Shown: positions 26,701-33,922 of the stretch, in pieces | Position numbering within the stretch: position 1 is the first letter of the stretch | Layout: the number at the start of each line of letters is the position of its first letter | Origin: an uncultured Eubacteriaceae bacterium | GTDB lineage: Bacteria > Bacillota > Clostridia > Lachnospirales > CAG-274 | Assembly (NCBI GenBank): GCA_947167715.1 | Contig: CAMVJD010000025.1 | Coordinates: forward strand, 1 to 42,743 | Direction of reading: 5' to 3' | Length of the DNA stretch: 42,743 nucleotides | Made by a program: the position numbers and the translations under genes | Notes under the pieces: generated by a model | The model's database searches: none | Seen by the model: only the letters and a program-made list of their open reading frames with translations | Told to the model about the DNA's origin: nothing

Positions 26701-28308
26701 ATTTACCTTGCAGGCGACTCCACAGTTAAAGACTACTCCGCAAACGGTATGTACAATAAGGGCAGCATCCTTTCCTCCGGCTCCTGGGGCGAATTTTTAC
26801 AGGCATTCTTCGACAGCAAGTATGTACAGGTAAACGATTACGCACAGGGCGGCAGAAGCTCACGTTCGTTCATCAACGAGGGCAAGCTTGAAAATATCAA
26901 GAAAAATATTAAATCGGGCGATTATCTCTTTGTTCAGTTCGCTCATAACGACTGCGCAAATCAGTCGGGCTACACCGAGGAGCGCTTCACACCCCTCTAC
27001 ACACCCGAAAATCCGTCCAAATCAAGCGACAACAGCAGCGGTTTCCCGACAGTAAGACCCGTTGAGAGTATGAAGTCGGCTTCACCCGCATCCTATGCAT
27101 CAAGCTACGGCGACACCTATTACGCTTGGAACTGCGGTGCTACCTACAAGGGCTATATGCAGGAATATATCGAGGCAGCGTTTGAAGTTGGCGCTACACC
27201 CGTTATCGTAACACCCGTTTCAAGAATGTACTATGATGCAGAGGGCAAAATAACTACGCATCACGATGCAAAGGACAAGACAAGCGAGGCCAAGGATTAC
27301 ACAACCACAAACAACGCCTATGTAACAGCCTGCTATGAGCTTTACGAGGAAAACAAGGACCGCGGCGCACTTCTTATAGATGGCTTTGAAATTACAAGAT
27401 CTATGTTTGAGGACGCTTATACAGAGTGCGGGTCATCCGCTCTCGGCGCGGCTATTATGGATGTGGGCGAAAGCACACATTCAAACAAGACAGGCGGTAT
27501 GATACAGGCAGGCTATATTGCAAAAGAGCTTAAGGGTATGGATATATCCCTTTCAAAATATGTTAAATCACCCGCTTCCGTTTACGGCGAGGAGCCCTCG
27601 GGCGAATTTATCTTTACCGTTGACAAGGAAGGCAAGTTTACCGCAAAGGATAAGAACCTTACGGAACAGCCCTACTGGGAGGGCATAGGACAGGCACTTT
27701 TTGACAGCCTTTCCGAGACAGAACCCGAGCCGGAGCCCGAGCCCGAACCCGAGCCTGTTGACGAGGAACTTAAAGTATATGTAAATGTAGGTGCAGACGG
27801 CAAGAGCTTTGTATTTGCATCAGGCATTGACAGTCTTGACTACAGCGAAGTAGGTTTTGAATTTACTGCTAAGGGCGTAACAAAGAAAGTTTCGTTTGAT
27901 ACCGTATATTCAAGCACCGAGGAGAGTAATTTCTCCGCAGCAGATATGGGCAAGAGCTATATGTACTCCTTTGTTATAGAGGATATAACAGGCGAAAACG
28001 AACTTGAAAACATAAAGGTCACGCCTTATGCGATAACACTTGACGACAAGATCATAAGCGGCGAAAGTGATGAAGTCAGCCTTATAAAGCTTGACGAGAT
28101 CCATGCGGGCGGAGATCCCGAGCTTAAAACATCCGAGGCAGATGAAAACGCGATCCCGACTGAAACGGAAAACACGGATAATGCCGACAACACCTCGGAA
28201 ACTGTGCAGGCTGTTGAAAAAACAAATGACGAGATCGTTATGATCGATGCAGTCGAAAGCGACGGAGCGTTTATCTTTGAAAGCGTAGAAGCAAAGGAGG
28301 CATCATAA
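23746..28308 (+). CDS. Giant secreted pectin methylesterase / SGNH (CE12-like) acetylesterase
   Basis: 1520 residues from ATG 23746 (AAAGGGGGT ahead), with a signal peptide ending VFADDP. Order: a beta-rich N-terminal module (about 30-200), three carboxypeptidase-regulatory-like modules (VSGTIND..., VSGKITG..., FTGGFLT...; about 200-470), a pectinesterase domain (about 479-815), a linker module, an SGNH/rhamnogalacturonan-acetylesterase-like domain (about 980-1323), a PEPEPEP linker and a beta-rich C-terminal module. Pectinesterase residues: Gln667-Asp668 (GSQDTLY), Asp691 (GQTDFIYGNG) and Arg757 (YGRMWG). SGNH residues: Ser992 (AGDST), GGRSSRS, Asn1068 (HND) and His1245 (ESTHSN). It should remove methyl and acetyl groups from pectin outside the cell. 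No SLH, dockerin or sortase anchor is seen. Oddities: Arg645 stands where the oxyanion Gln usually is, and Glu1242 replaces the usual Asp three before the catalytic His. Confidence 0.92.
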   Translation: MSNSQKHRIHSITAMILAVVMVLSLCPFNVFADDPVTQGKWTIVNNGSTYGTATYEGLDVTYYSTTTNIASGIENEMDYVTSSNSNGAAKDGIVTTEGKTSYLLFKPTADGTFKVHIKNAATKTGYVSKTKDGVSTAVAKYVPGGTDKYDTEDFKIVQGDKYATAYLEVEAGTDYYITLTGSKIRVYEPSFVPYTKVSGTINDQFNIGSYEIKFVNKDTGKVSVPTISGNSYSVTLKPGSYSAALTGSAATSYAVSAATRNVVVEGSTTAEPLEQTADLTIEKSVSYTVSGKITGLSGSYEDMKIIFVSADQASHEDVEATLNGTDYSAQLAANESYSVKLEGAMDYELAEAVTVSNDSDKAVTQDIALKEKDTYTFTGGFLTLGENRGEYNTVSDVPFANITFTNVDDKYTYTGNVENGKYTVALRKGAYQASIEANAYGGQYSTTTHVVVDGENTGRDLLLAYNSGLSGSSVPYSDTLYVGKDKEYKTVQAAVNAVNKMFTAASPGYAPVTIKIDPGVYREQVVVNRPNITFESNGGDASNTKITWYYGIGYKYYSCVNSYYDPYADYDKFDKGDVVSYWGSAVILQKGAANFKAEGITFENSFNKYMTDEEIADGAEPNGRESITTARKENTNVDTKAATERAAALVNYADKVEFKDCSFIGSQDTLYTSNAPTDAYFKNCYIEGQTDFIYGNGDVIFDACELNFCGYDGTAAAGYLTAQSSSKTNKAEDGYIFRNCYVSYNSERMTTSGTYGRMWGDNATVAFINTVLQEKDMIQAAGWTEMSGKKPTDEGMTLVEYNTTYNGQPIDTTGRLVPAKDSIDESKYTVESVFINKGWTPVYYTPEAGGKAAFKTMPTMTSNGDLNTPNPGETVIAAYALEDAYAPNDVSKIEWYAVSEGYDASSLESILKSASVLKTSTAASSNSIQIPMAAAGKYLMVVVTPMATGSEAGDAAYYIDTEKPVSDVWNDPSDPDSIAPGSGINIYLAGDSTVKDYSANGMYNKGSILSSGSWGEFLQAFFDSKYVQVNDYAQGGRSSRSFINEGKLENIKKNIKSGDYLFVQFAHNDCANQSGYTEERFTPLYTPENPSKSSDNSSGFPTVRPVESMKSASPASYASSYGDTYYAWNCGATYKGYMQEYIEAAFEVGATPVIVTPVSRMYYDAEGKITTHHDAKDKTSEAKDYTTTNNAYVTACYELYEENKDRGALLIDGFEITRSMFEDAYTECGSSALGAAIMDVGESTHSNKTGGMIQAGYIAKELKGMDISLSKYVKSPASVYGEEPSGEFIFTVDKEGKFTAKDKNLTEQPYWEGIGQALFDSLSETEPEPEPEPEPEPVDEELKVYVNVGADGKSFVFASGIDSLDYSEVGFEFTAKGVTKKVSFDTVYSSTEESNFSAADMGKSYMYSFVIEDITGENELENIKVTPYAITLDDKIISGESDEVSLIKLDEIHAGGDPELKTSEADENAIPTETENTDNADNTSETVQAVEKTNDEIVMIDAVESDGAFIFESVEAKEAS

Positions 28309-28451
28309 TGAAAAAAGTATATAAAAAGGCTGAAATAAGCATTGTAAGCATAAAATCAAATGATGTCATCACAACAAGCGGCCTTATTTTCGGCGGCGAC
28401 AAGGGACAATCACAAAAGGAAAGTTTTTCAAGCTTATTCGGCAGCAAATAA
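28308..28451 (+). CDS. 47-residue peptide translationally coupled to the pectin esterase
   Basis: The ATG overlaps the esterase stop by one base (TAATG), and a perfect AAAGGAGG lies seven bases ahead, so this is almost certainly translated. The product begins MKKVYKKAEISIVSIKSNDV, then ITTSGLIFGGDKG and a Ser-rich end SFSSLFGSK. It has no hydrophobic segment and no cysteine, so it is probably not exported by the usual route. I recall short proteins of this look (charged start, then a D-V-I-T-T-S-G block and glycines) as hypothetical proteins in gut Firmicutes, with no established function. A precursor peptide, a leaderless signalling peptide or a small cytosolic partner of the secretion step are all open. 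Confidence 0.8.
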   Translation: MKKVYKKAEISIVSIKSNDVITTSGLIFGGDKGQSQKESFSSLFGSK

Positions 28452-28467
28452 TAATTAATATTTAAGC

Positions 28468-28512
28468 GGCGGGAAACGGGAGCATATCATGACCTGTTTC
28501 CCGCCTTTTTTT
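28468..28512 (+). terminator. Terminator of the pectin esterase operon
   Basis: Perfect 10-bp stem GGCGGGAAAC / GTTTCCCGCC followed by seven T. Confidence 0.9.
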
Positions 28513-28614
28513 GCTTTGTTGATAACGGCAGGCATAGCTCCGAAAATAACGCATCGCAGCCGTATTTCAAACAATTATCATGCAAAAAACAGGAAAAAAT
28601 AAGTATACAAAAAT

Positions 28615-28643
28615 TTGACAAGCCGTTATATATGGAGTATAAT
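28615..28643 (+). promoter_or_regulatory. Sigma-A promoter of the HD-GYP gene
   Basis: TTGACA (28615-28620), 17-base spacer, TATAAT (28638-28643). Transcription would start near 28650, which rules out the in-frame ATG at 28632 and supports the start at 28692. Confidence 0.85.
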
Positions 28644-28691
28644 AAAATCAAAGCTGTATCGGCAGCAGTAACTATTAAGGCAGGTGATAAT

Positions 28692-29954
28692 ATGAAGCTT
28701 AATTTGACCGATTTGTTGTTTTCGCTTTCGGAAGCGCTTGACATAGTTGAACACGAAATGACAGGCGTACAGTCTGCCCACGGCAAGCATGTTGCGTATT
28801 TATCCGCACTTATGGGTATTGAAAACGGCATGAAGGGCGATGAGCTTGCGGATTTTACCTGCTGCGCAATGCTGCACGACAACGCCTTTACGGAGTATGC
28901 ACGAGAGGAATTCAGCTCGGGCAACGTGGTCGATGTATACGAGCTGAAAAAGCGTGCCGAAATGCTTAACAAAGAGGATTATATGTGCTTTATAAGCGGT
29001 GCGCGCCATTCCGCCGCCGGCGAAAGAAATATTGCGCTTATCCCGTTTAGTACAAATGTAAAAAACATTATACTTTACCACCACGAGAATGCCGACGGAA
29101 CGGGGCCTTTAAAAAAGGACTGCAGCGTTACCGAATTAAAATCCCAGATAGTTCATCTTGCGGACACAATAGATGTTATATGGAATATAATGACCGTTAC
29201 CGAGGACGATTTTGCGGATATGAAAAAAAAGATCAATTCCTTATCGGGCATTATGTTCTCCCCAAAAAGCGTAGAGCTTTTCAACAAAGCGATATCATAC
29301 GAAAGCCTGCATAATTTTCGCACAAAAAGCTCGGAGGAAATGTTAAGGGATATAGTACCGACCGTGGAAAAGGATTATTCCGATGCGGAAATACACAATA
29401 TTGCCAAATTTTTTGCCGGTATAGTGGACTGCAAGTCGTCATTCACCCGCTCGCACTGTATAGGTGTGGCACAGCGCTCGGAGGCGGCGGCAAAATACTA
29501 TAACTTTCCGCCGGACAAGGCTATAAGATATTATTTGGCCGCAGCGCTGCACGATATGGGAAAGCTTGTTATACAAAACGATATACTTGAAAAAAGGGGA
29601 AAGCTTGACGATGCGGAATTTGCAAACGTAAAAACGCACGCAATGGCCACAAGAGAGCTTTTGCGCGATATCGACGGCTTTAAAGACATAACCGAATGGG
29701 CATCAAACCATCACGAAAAGCTTGACGGCAGCGGCTATCCCTACGGCAAGCAGGCAGACGAGCTTACATTTGAGGACAGACTTATGACCTGCCTTGACAT
29801 ATATCAGGCGCTGACAGAGCCGCGCCCGTACAAGACACCCATATCGCACAAAAAGGCCATGGAAATTATGTATAAAATGGCCGCCGACAATAAAATAGAC
29901 AAAAACATTGTTTACGATCTTGATAAAATTTTCGGAAATAAAAACCCCGCTTAA
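28692..29954 (+). CDS. HD-GYP domain protein (probable cyclic-dinucleotide phosphodiesterase)
   Basis: 421 residues from ATG 28692 (AGGTGATAAT ahead). The N-terminal half is a second, poorer HD-like domain (HGKHVAYLSALMG, then CCAMLHDNAF). The C-terminal half (about 245-415) is a full HD-GYP domain: HD at His287-Asp288 in AALHDMGKL, the following VKTHAMATRELL, HHEKLDGSGYPYG with Gly348-Tyr349-Pro350, and a D-x-x-x-A-L block (CLDIYQALTEPRPYK). HD-GYP proteins are metal-dependent phosphodiesterases that open c-di-GMP or related cyclic dinucleotides. No membrane helix is seen, so it is cytosolic. It stands alone, just downstream of the pectin esterase operon, and is the third c-di-GMP-type gene in the window. 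Confidence 0.9.
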   Translation: MKLNLTDLLFSLSEALDIVEHEMTGVQSAHGKHVAYLSALMGIENGMKGDELADFTCCAMLHDNAFTEYAREEFSSGNVVDVYELKKRAEMLNKEDYMCFISGARHSAAGERNIALIPFSTNVKNIILYHHENADGTGPLKKDCSVTELKSQIVHLADTIDVIWNIMTVTEDDFADMKKKINSLSGIMFSPKSVELFNKAISYESLHNFRTKSSEEMLRDIVPTVEKDYSDAEIHNIAKFFAGIVDCKSSFTRSHCIGVAQRSEAAAKYYNFPPDKAIRYYLAAALHDMGKLVIQNDILEKRGKLDDAEFANVKTHAMATRELLRDIDGFKDITEWASNHHEKLDGSGYPYGKQADELTFEDRLMTCLDIYQALTEPRPYKTPISHKKAMEIMYKMAADNKIDKNIVYDLDKIFGNKNPA

Positions 29955-29974
29955 ATTAAAGCGGGGCTTTTTTG
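29941..29974. terminator. Bidirectional terminator between convergent genes
   Basis: CCCCGCTT pairs with AAGCGGGG; T-tracts follow on both strands (plus TTTTTTG, minus TTTTTATTT). It ends the HD-GYP gene and may serve the aquaporin gene on the other strand. Confidence 0.8.
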
Positions 29975-30046
29975 TGAATATTTAAAGCTATATAAGAAAA
30001 CTAAATGATATAAAACTATAAGCATTAATTAATTTTATATTATTTT

Positions 30047-30745
30047 TTATTTTTTGCTGTCAAGCAGCTTGTAGCAATATGCCGCAAGGAACGAGCCCAC
30101 AAGCGGAGCCACTATAAACAGCCATACCTGCGATATTGCAAGCGCGCCGCCGCTGCAGCCTGTCAGGGCCGATACCAACGCGGGGCCAAAGCTTCTTGCG
30201 GGATTTACGGATGTGCCGGTAAGCGGCAAGCCCAAAAGATGCACCAATGTGAGCGTAAGGCCTATAACAAGACCCGCAATATTGCTGAATTCCTCTTTGC
30301 TTGTTACGCCGCAGATAGCGAAAACAAAAACAAATGTAAGCACCAATTCGGCATCAAATGCACCAACAACGGAAATGCCCGCTGCCGAAGCGCTGCCAAA
30401 GCCATTTGTTCCCATGCCAAGCTCGGTAATAGGTGTGTCTGCACCAAGGAAAATAAAGTAAAGCACAACTGCACCAAAAAGCGCACCCAGGAATTGACTT
30501 ACAACATAACCCAAAAATTCCTTTGGTGTAAGCTTTTTATTAACAAGCATTGCAAGCGAGACCGCAGGATTAACATGGCAGCCCGACACATTGCCTATAG
30601 AATATGCCATAGCCACAATAACAAGGCCAAACGCAAGCGCAATGCCTACATATCCCGCGCCGAATCCGTTTGTTGCGGCAACACCGCAGCCAAAGGTAAC
30701 AAGCACGGCCGTGCCAATAAATTCCGCAAAACACTTTCTTCCCAT
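30047..30745 (-). CDS. Aquaporin (MIP family, water-channel type)
   Basis: 232 residues, six membrane helices. Both half-helix signatures are present: NPA at 59-61 (GCHVNPAVSLAML) and NPARS at 181-185 (TSVNPARSFGPAL), with the selectivity-filter arginine Arg184. Its length and the sequence HVNPAVSLA are closer to AqpZ-type water channels than to the longer glycerol facilitators with their NPARD motif; the residue after NPAR is Ser here, which fits the water-selective class. It should pass water across the cell membrane. The ATG follows AAAGGAGGTAGTT. It is a single-gene unit. Selectivity is inferred from motifs only. Confidence 0.92.
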   Translation of the reverse strand: MGRKCFAEFIGTAVLVTFGCGVAATNGFGAGYVGIALAFGLVIVAMAYSIGNVSGCHVNPAVSLAMLVNKKLTPKEFLGYVVSQFLGALFGAVVLYFIFLGADTPITELGMGTNGFGSASAAGISVVGAFDAELVLTFVFVFAICGVTSKEEFSNIAGLVIGLTLTLVHLLGLPLTGTSVNPARSFGPALVSALTGCSGGALAISQVWLFIVAPLVGSFLAAYCYKLLDSKK

Positions 30746-30884
30746 AAGAACTACCTCCTTTTTTTGAATGATCCGATTTAACGGTAATTTTATACATTTT
30801 TATTTTAGCACAATTCAATAAAAATTTTATTAATTTAATGTAAAATTTAGATTACATTTTTATTACACTTTTCGCCGCCGCCCC

Positions 30885-31754
30885 TTATTGCAGCCTTGCA
30901 AAAAAGCACTCGCTGCTTATACCGCTCGGTCGGTTAAAGCGGTGTATATAAAACATCCAGTCAATATTTTTGCGGTTTATGTAATTTATTCTTTCGGTAC
31001 AGTCAAAAACCGCCCTAAAGCCGTTTTGCCGCAGTATTGCCAGCGTATCCGCACAATATATACCGTAAGGATGCGCAAAAATATCCGTCCCGCCCACTTC
31101 GTTAAGCGCTGCATTGTATTTTTTAAGATCCTCTTCAAGCGCCGCTTTGTAGTGCTGTGTGCTTTCGCCCTTTTTCATACCCGCGCCGCGCCTTTCTCCC
31201 TTTAAATTATGCATATCATAAGTATGGCAGCCTATTTCAACTATTCCGCTTTCCTTTAGCGCTTTCAGCTCCTCGATATTAAGGTAGGAATAATTCAGGT
31301 TATGGCAGTCGGGGTTATGCTGTGCTTCAAGCTGTGTATATTTTTCGGCACAGCTCCCTATCGTATTTACGACCGCCTTAAAGCCGTATTTTTCAAGCAG
31401 CGGAAAGGCATATTCGTAAAAGCTTTCAAAGCCGTCGTCAAATGTTATTATAACCGGCATATCGGGCAGCGGCGTACCGTTATATGCATAGTCTGCAAGC
31501 TGCTTTACGCTTATAGGGCTGTAACCGTTGCGGCTCATATACTTCAGGTCATCCTCAAATTCTCTTATATAAATATTGTATTTTCCGCGCATGGAGGGCT
31601 CTTTTGTTATATTGTGATACATAAGCACAGTAAGCGGTATTTTATTATCCTCCCGTTTTGATGCACTGCAGCTTATGGCCGCCCCAAATGCCCCGAAAAT
31701 ATAGGCTCCCACCGCAATTGATACCGCGACCGCAAAGGTGTAAACAAACTTCAT
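30885..31754 (-). CDS. Membrane-anchored polysaccharide deacetylase (NodB fold)
   Basis: 289 residues. An N-terminal hydrophobic segment (about 4-28) ends with SCSAS, which could be an anchor or signal peptide. The NodB domain begins with LTVLMYHNIT and has the catalytic motif TFDDGF (Asp106-Asp107), the zinc-binding HTYDMH (His177, His182), a later DIFAHPYG block and FRAVFDC. The HTYDMHNL type resembles deacetylases acting on extracellular poly-N-acetylglucosamine or on peptidoglycan; the substrate cannot be decided. Zn2+ is expected to be held by Asp107 and the two histidines. The GxxxMYHxI start is shared with PgaB/IcaB-like proteins. The gene stands alone between the SASP and aquaporin genes. 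Confidence 0.88.
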   Translation of the reverse strand: MKFVYTFAVAVSIAVGAYIFGAFGAAISCSASKREDNKIPLTVLMYHNITKEPSMRGKYNIYIREFEDDLKYMSRNGYSPISVKQLADYAYNGTPLPDMPVIITFDDGFESFYEYAFPLLEKYGFKAVVNTIGSCAEKYTQLEAQHNPDCHNLNYSYLNIEELKALKESGIVEIGCHTYDMHNLKGERRGAGMKKGESTQHYKAALEEDLKKYNAALNEVGGTDIFAHPYGIYCADTLAILRQNGFRAVFDCTERINYINRKNIDWMFYIHRFNRPSGISSECFFARLQ

Positions 31755-31853
31755 ATCATAACTCCGTTTTTTTCTTATGCTATGCCAAAATAAATAATAT
31801 ATGCCTTTTTATGCCGCTTATATTTACAGCCTTGTAAAAACAGCACTTTACCG

Positions 31854-31890
31854 AAAAAACGCCCCTGCATATTTGCAAAGGCGCTTTTTG
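31854..31890. terminator. Bidirectional terminator after the SASP gene
   Basis: GCCCCTGCATATTTGCAAAGGCGC is an imperfect hairpin with an A/T-tract on either side. On the minus strand it follows the spore protein gene. Confidence 0.65.
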
Positions 31891-31968
31891 TTAACTAATT
31901 GCGAACGTCAAAATTATTTTAATGCCCACAATACAATATGGCTCATAAACACATAAAAAAACCGCTTA

Positions 31969-32172
31969 TTACTTGCCTGCCATCTGCTTTTCCTGGGCTT
32001 CGATCATTTTCTTGACCATATATCCGCCTACATAACCGTTCTGTGCAGATGTAAGGTCACCGTTATAGCCCTGCTTTAAAGGTACGCCGATCTCATTTGC
32101 TACCTCATACTTAAATCTGTTCATTGCCTCTTTTGCTTCAGGTACATTTACCTTGCTTGAATTAGTGTTCAT
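31969..32172 (-). CDS. Small acid-soluble spore protein, alpha/beta type
   Basis: 67 residues, the normal size. Both family blocks are visible: the GPR-protease cleavage region VANEIGVPL and the DNA-binding region GYNGDLTSAQNGYVGG followed by MVKKMIEAQEK. These proteins coat and protect DNA in the dormant spore and are later degraded for amino acids. This is the best evidence in the window that the organism forms endospores. The ATG follows AAGGAGAGTTATAT. Genes of this class normally use sigma-G in the forespore; I could not find a convincing sigma-G site by eye in the 100 bases upstream. Confidence 0.95.
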   Translation of the reverse strand: MNTNSSKVNVPEAKEAMNRFKYEVANEIGVPLKQGYNGDLTSAQNGYVGGYMVKKMIEAQEKQMAGK

Positions 32173-32274
32173 ATATAACTCTCCTTTTTGTTTTTTTGTA
32201 CTTTTGTCGGTACACTAATATTGTGTCACAAACAAAAAGAAATAAACAGACAATTTTTGGACAGCTTATTTTTT

Positions 32275-32311
32275 TATAAAAAAAAGCGGACACATATTTC
32301 TATGCATCCGC
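32275..32311 (-). terminator. Terminator after the cation antiporter gene
   Basis: On the minus strand GCGGA...CATA / TATG...TCCGC stem followed by eight T, 15 bases downstream of the antiporter stop. Confidence 0.8.
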
Positions 32312-32325
32312 AGTAATTGTTTTTT

Positions 32326-33318
32326 TTATGCCGCTGCTGCGCCAAGGTCACGGTAAATAATATATGCGGTATAAATAACATATAATAATACCATAGATAT
32401 GCCGCCTGCGCGGTTTACTTTATGCGTTGTTCTTGTAAGTATATAAATATACACATTAAATATAAGCAGTACGCAGATATCCGTAACAGCTTTCATCTCT
32501 ACCGTTATCGGGCAAATAGTTGACGAAATACCGAGTACAAAAAGTATATTGAAGATATTTGAACCAACTACATTGCCAAGCGCCAGGTCGTTTTCGCCCT
32601 TTCTTGATGCAACTATACTTGTTACCAGCTCGGGAAGGCTTGTACCGCAGGCTACAATGGTAAGACCTATAAGCGTTTGTGAAAGGCCGAAGCGCGCCGC
32701 GATCTCCGATGCACTGTCAACTACCAAATCGCCGCCCACTTTAATACCGATAATACCGCCTACAATGTAAATAAGGCTCTGCCATAAGGGAAGCACCTTA
32801 TATTCCTCGTCTTCGGGCGATTCAAGCGCATTTTTCCTTGCCGCAAGCGTGGATTTTATAAGTATAAACATATACACCGAAAACATTATAAGGAAGGTAA
32901 TGCCGTTCACCCTTGAGATGACATTTGATGTTGCCCTGAAAAGCTGGGCATCAACGATAACCACCATCATAAAAATGGTTGCCGCAAGTGAAAACGGGAA
33001 GTCTCGCTGCATAAGTTCCTTATTTACGCCTATCGGCTTTATTGCGGCACACACGCCCACAACCACCATTAAATTGAAAATGTTTGAACCGATAACATTG
33101 CTTACCGCTATCGCGTTTGCCCCACGTAGTGCCGCAGATGCCGAAACCGCCGTTTCGGGCAGGCTTGTACCCATTGCAACAATTGTAAGGCCTATAATTA
33201 CACTTGGTACCTTAAAGGTTTTTGCCACCGAGGAACTGCCGTCAACAAAAAAATCGGCGCCCTTTATAAGGCAGACAAAACCAACCAACAACCATACATA
33301 AACCAATAATCTTTCCAT
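32326..33318 (-). CDS. CaCA-family cation antiporter, probably Mn2+-controlled
   Basis: 330 residues, about ten membrane helices in two homologous halves. Each half carries the alpha-repeat of the Ca2+/cation antiporter superfamily: GLTIVAMGTSLPETAVSASA...SNVIGSNIFNLMVV and GLTIVACGTSLPELVTSIVA...GNVVGSNIFNILFV. The conserved Glu in each TSLPE is an ion ligand. Closest in layout to YrbG-type Na+/Ca2+ exchangers. Unusually, the gene lies behind a sequence matching the yybP-ykoY manganese riboswitch and its terminator, so I infer that its real cargo may be Mn2+ (export under Mn2+ excess) rather than, or as well as, Ca2+. The ATG follows AAAGGCGGTTTGAT. Confidence 0.9.
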   Translation of the reverse strand: MERLLVYVWLLVGFVCLIKGADFFVDGSSSVAKTFKVPSVIIGLTIVAMGTSLPETAVSASAALRGANAIAVSNVIGSNIFNLMVVVGVCAAIKPIGVNKELMQRDFPFSLAATIFMMVVIVDAQLFRATSNVISRVNGITFLIMFSVYMFILIKSTLAARKNALESPEDEEYKVLPLWQSLIYIVGGIIGIKVGGDLVVDSASEIAARFGLSQTLIGLTIVACGTSLPELVTSIVASRKGENDLALGNVVGSNIFNILFVLGISSTICPITVEMKAVTDICVLLIFNVYIYILTRTTHKVNRAGGISMVLLYVIYTAYIIYRDLGAAAA

Positions 33319-33362
33319 ATCAAACCGCCTTTCTTTAAGTTATGATCATCCAAAAAAACAAA

Positions 33363-33419
33363 AAGCAAAACTTTTATTGCAGCAAAAAAATGCTTTTTGT
33401 CACAATAAAAGTTTTGCTT
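33363..33419 (-). terminator. Large terminator hairpin of the manganese riboswitch
   Basis: A perfect 17-bp stem: AAGCAAAACTTTTATTG (33363-33379) and CAATAAAAGTTTTGCTT (33403-33419). On the minus strand it is followed by TTTGTTTTTTT. It sits between the aptamer and the antiporter gene. Confidence 0.85.
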
Positions 33420-33500
33420 ACTATTTACATACCGGACCTTTAGGGTCGTGCTGACGATATTGTATACAGCCTTTTACAGCTGCAAGCTACTTCCTTCTAT
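33410..33500 (-). ncRNA. yybP-ykoY (manganese) riboswitch
   Basis: Reading the minus strand, the conserved parts come in the right order: GGAAGTAGC (plus 33486-33494) at the 5' side, a short hairpin, ATCGTCAGCACG, a small hairpin GACC-CTAAA-GGTC, then CCGG and the closing strand. This matches the GGGGAGUAGC, GUCGUCA and CACCGG elements of the Mn2+-binding loops, recalled from the lactococcal aptamer. A consensus promoter lies upstream and a strong terminator downstream. In known cases Mn2+ binding prevents termination and turns on an exporter. The match is by eye; no covariance score was run. Confidence 0.75.
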
Positions 33501-33508
33501 CGGATAAT

Positions 33509-33537
33509 ATTTTATATTAAATGCAAAAAAAAGTCAA
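33509..33537 (-). promoter_or_regulatory. Sigma-A promoter of the riboswitch-antiporter unit
   Basis: On the minus strand TTGACT (plus 33532-33537), 17-base spacer, TAAAAT (plus 33509-33514), immediately before the aptamer. Confidence 0.75.
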
Positions 33538-33605
33538 GAAAAATTTAAAAAAAATGCGTAACTTTCGGTTTTTTTTCATATTTTTTTAATTATTGAGGTG
33601 AGTAT

Positions 33606-33755
33606 ATGTATTTTTGCCGTTACAGATTTTTGGCAATAGTTTTGATAACGCTTGGCACGGGACTGGCAGCAGGGGCGCTTTTAAGCTACTGGAAAGCGCT
33701 GATAGCGGGTATATTGCTTATTATAGGCGGCGTATATCTGTATTTTAAAACCTGA
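33606..33755 (+). CDS. 49-residue membrane protein
   Basis: The ATG at 33606 follows GAGGTGAGTAT. The product has a short basic start (MYFCRYRF) and two hydrophobic segments, LAIVLITLGTGLAAGALL and ALIAGILLIIGGVYLYF, joined by SYWK, so it should form a helical hairpin in the cell membrane. I recall similar two-helix proteins beginning with an arginine-rich stretch in Clostridia as hypothetical proteins; no function is established. It lies divergently from the antiporter riboswitch and has no clear partner. Codon pattern and ribosome site support it as a real gene. Confidence 0.7.
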   Translation: MYFCRYRFLAIVLITLGTGLAAGALLSYWKALIAGILLIIGGVYLYFKT

Positions 33756-33836
33756 TACCTATAATATCTGTTTTTTTGACATATACTGTTTTTAAAACAA
33801 TTTTATATAATTTGTAAAATAATTTATATAAAACTA

Positions 33837-33865
33837 TTGACAAGTTTATGTTTGAGTGTTATACT
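33837..33865 (+). promoter_or_regulatory. Sigma-A promoter of the ribbon-helix-helix gene
   Basis: TTGACA (33837-33842), 17-base spacer, TATACT (33860-33865). It overlaps the in-frame ATG at 33848, which therefore cannot be the start; the start at 33923 is supported. Confidence 0.8.
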
Positions 33866-33922
33866 TTATTTACAAAAGCAAAGCCGATGATTTTAGCCGG
33901 CAATACAAAAGAGGTGAAGGAA

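Noticed and set aside
28632..28691. Longer HD-GYP start at 28632
   Set aside because: It lies upstream of the -10 box of the promoter at 28615-28643.
32173..32270. Sigma-G promoter for the spore protein gene
   Set aside because: Expected biologically, but no sequence close enough to the sigma-G consensus at correct spacing could be found by eye.
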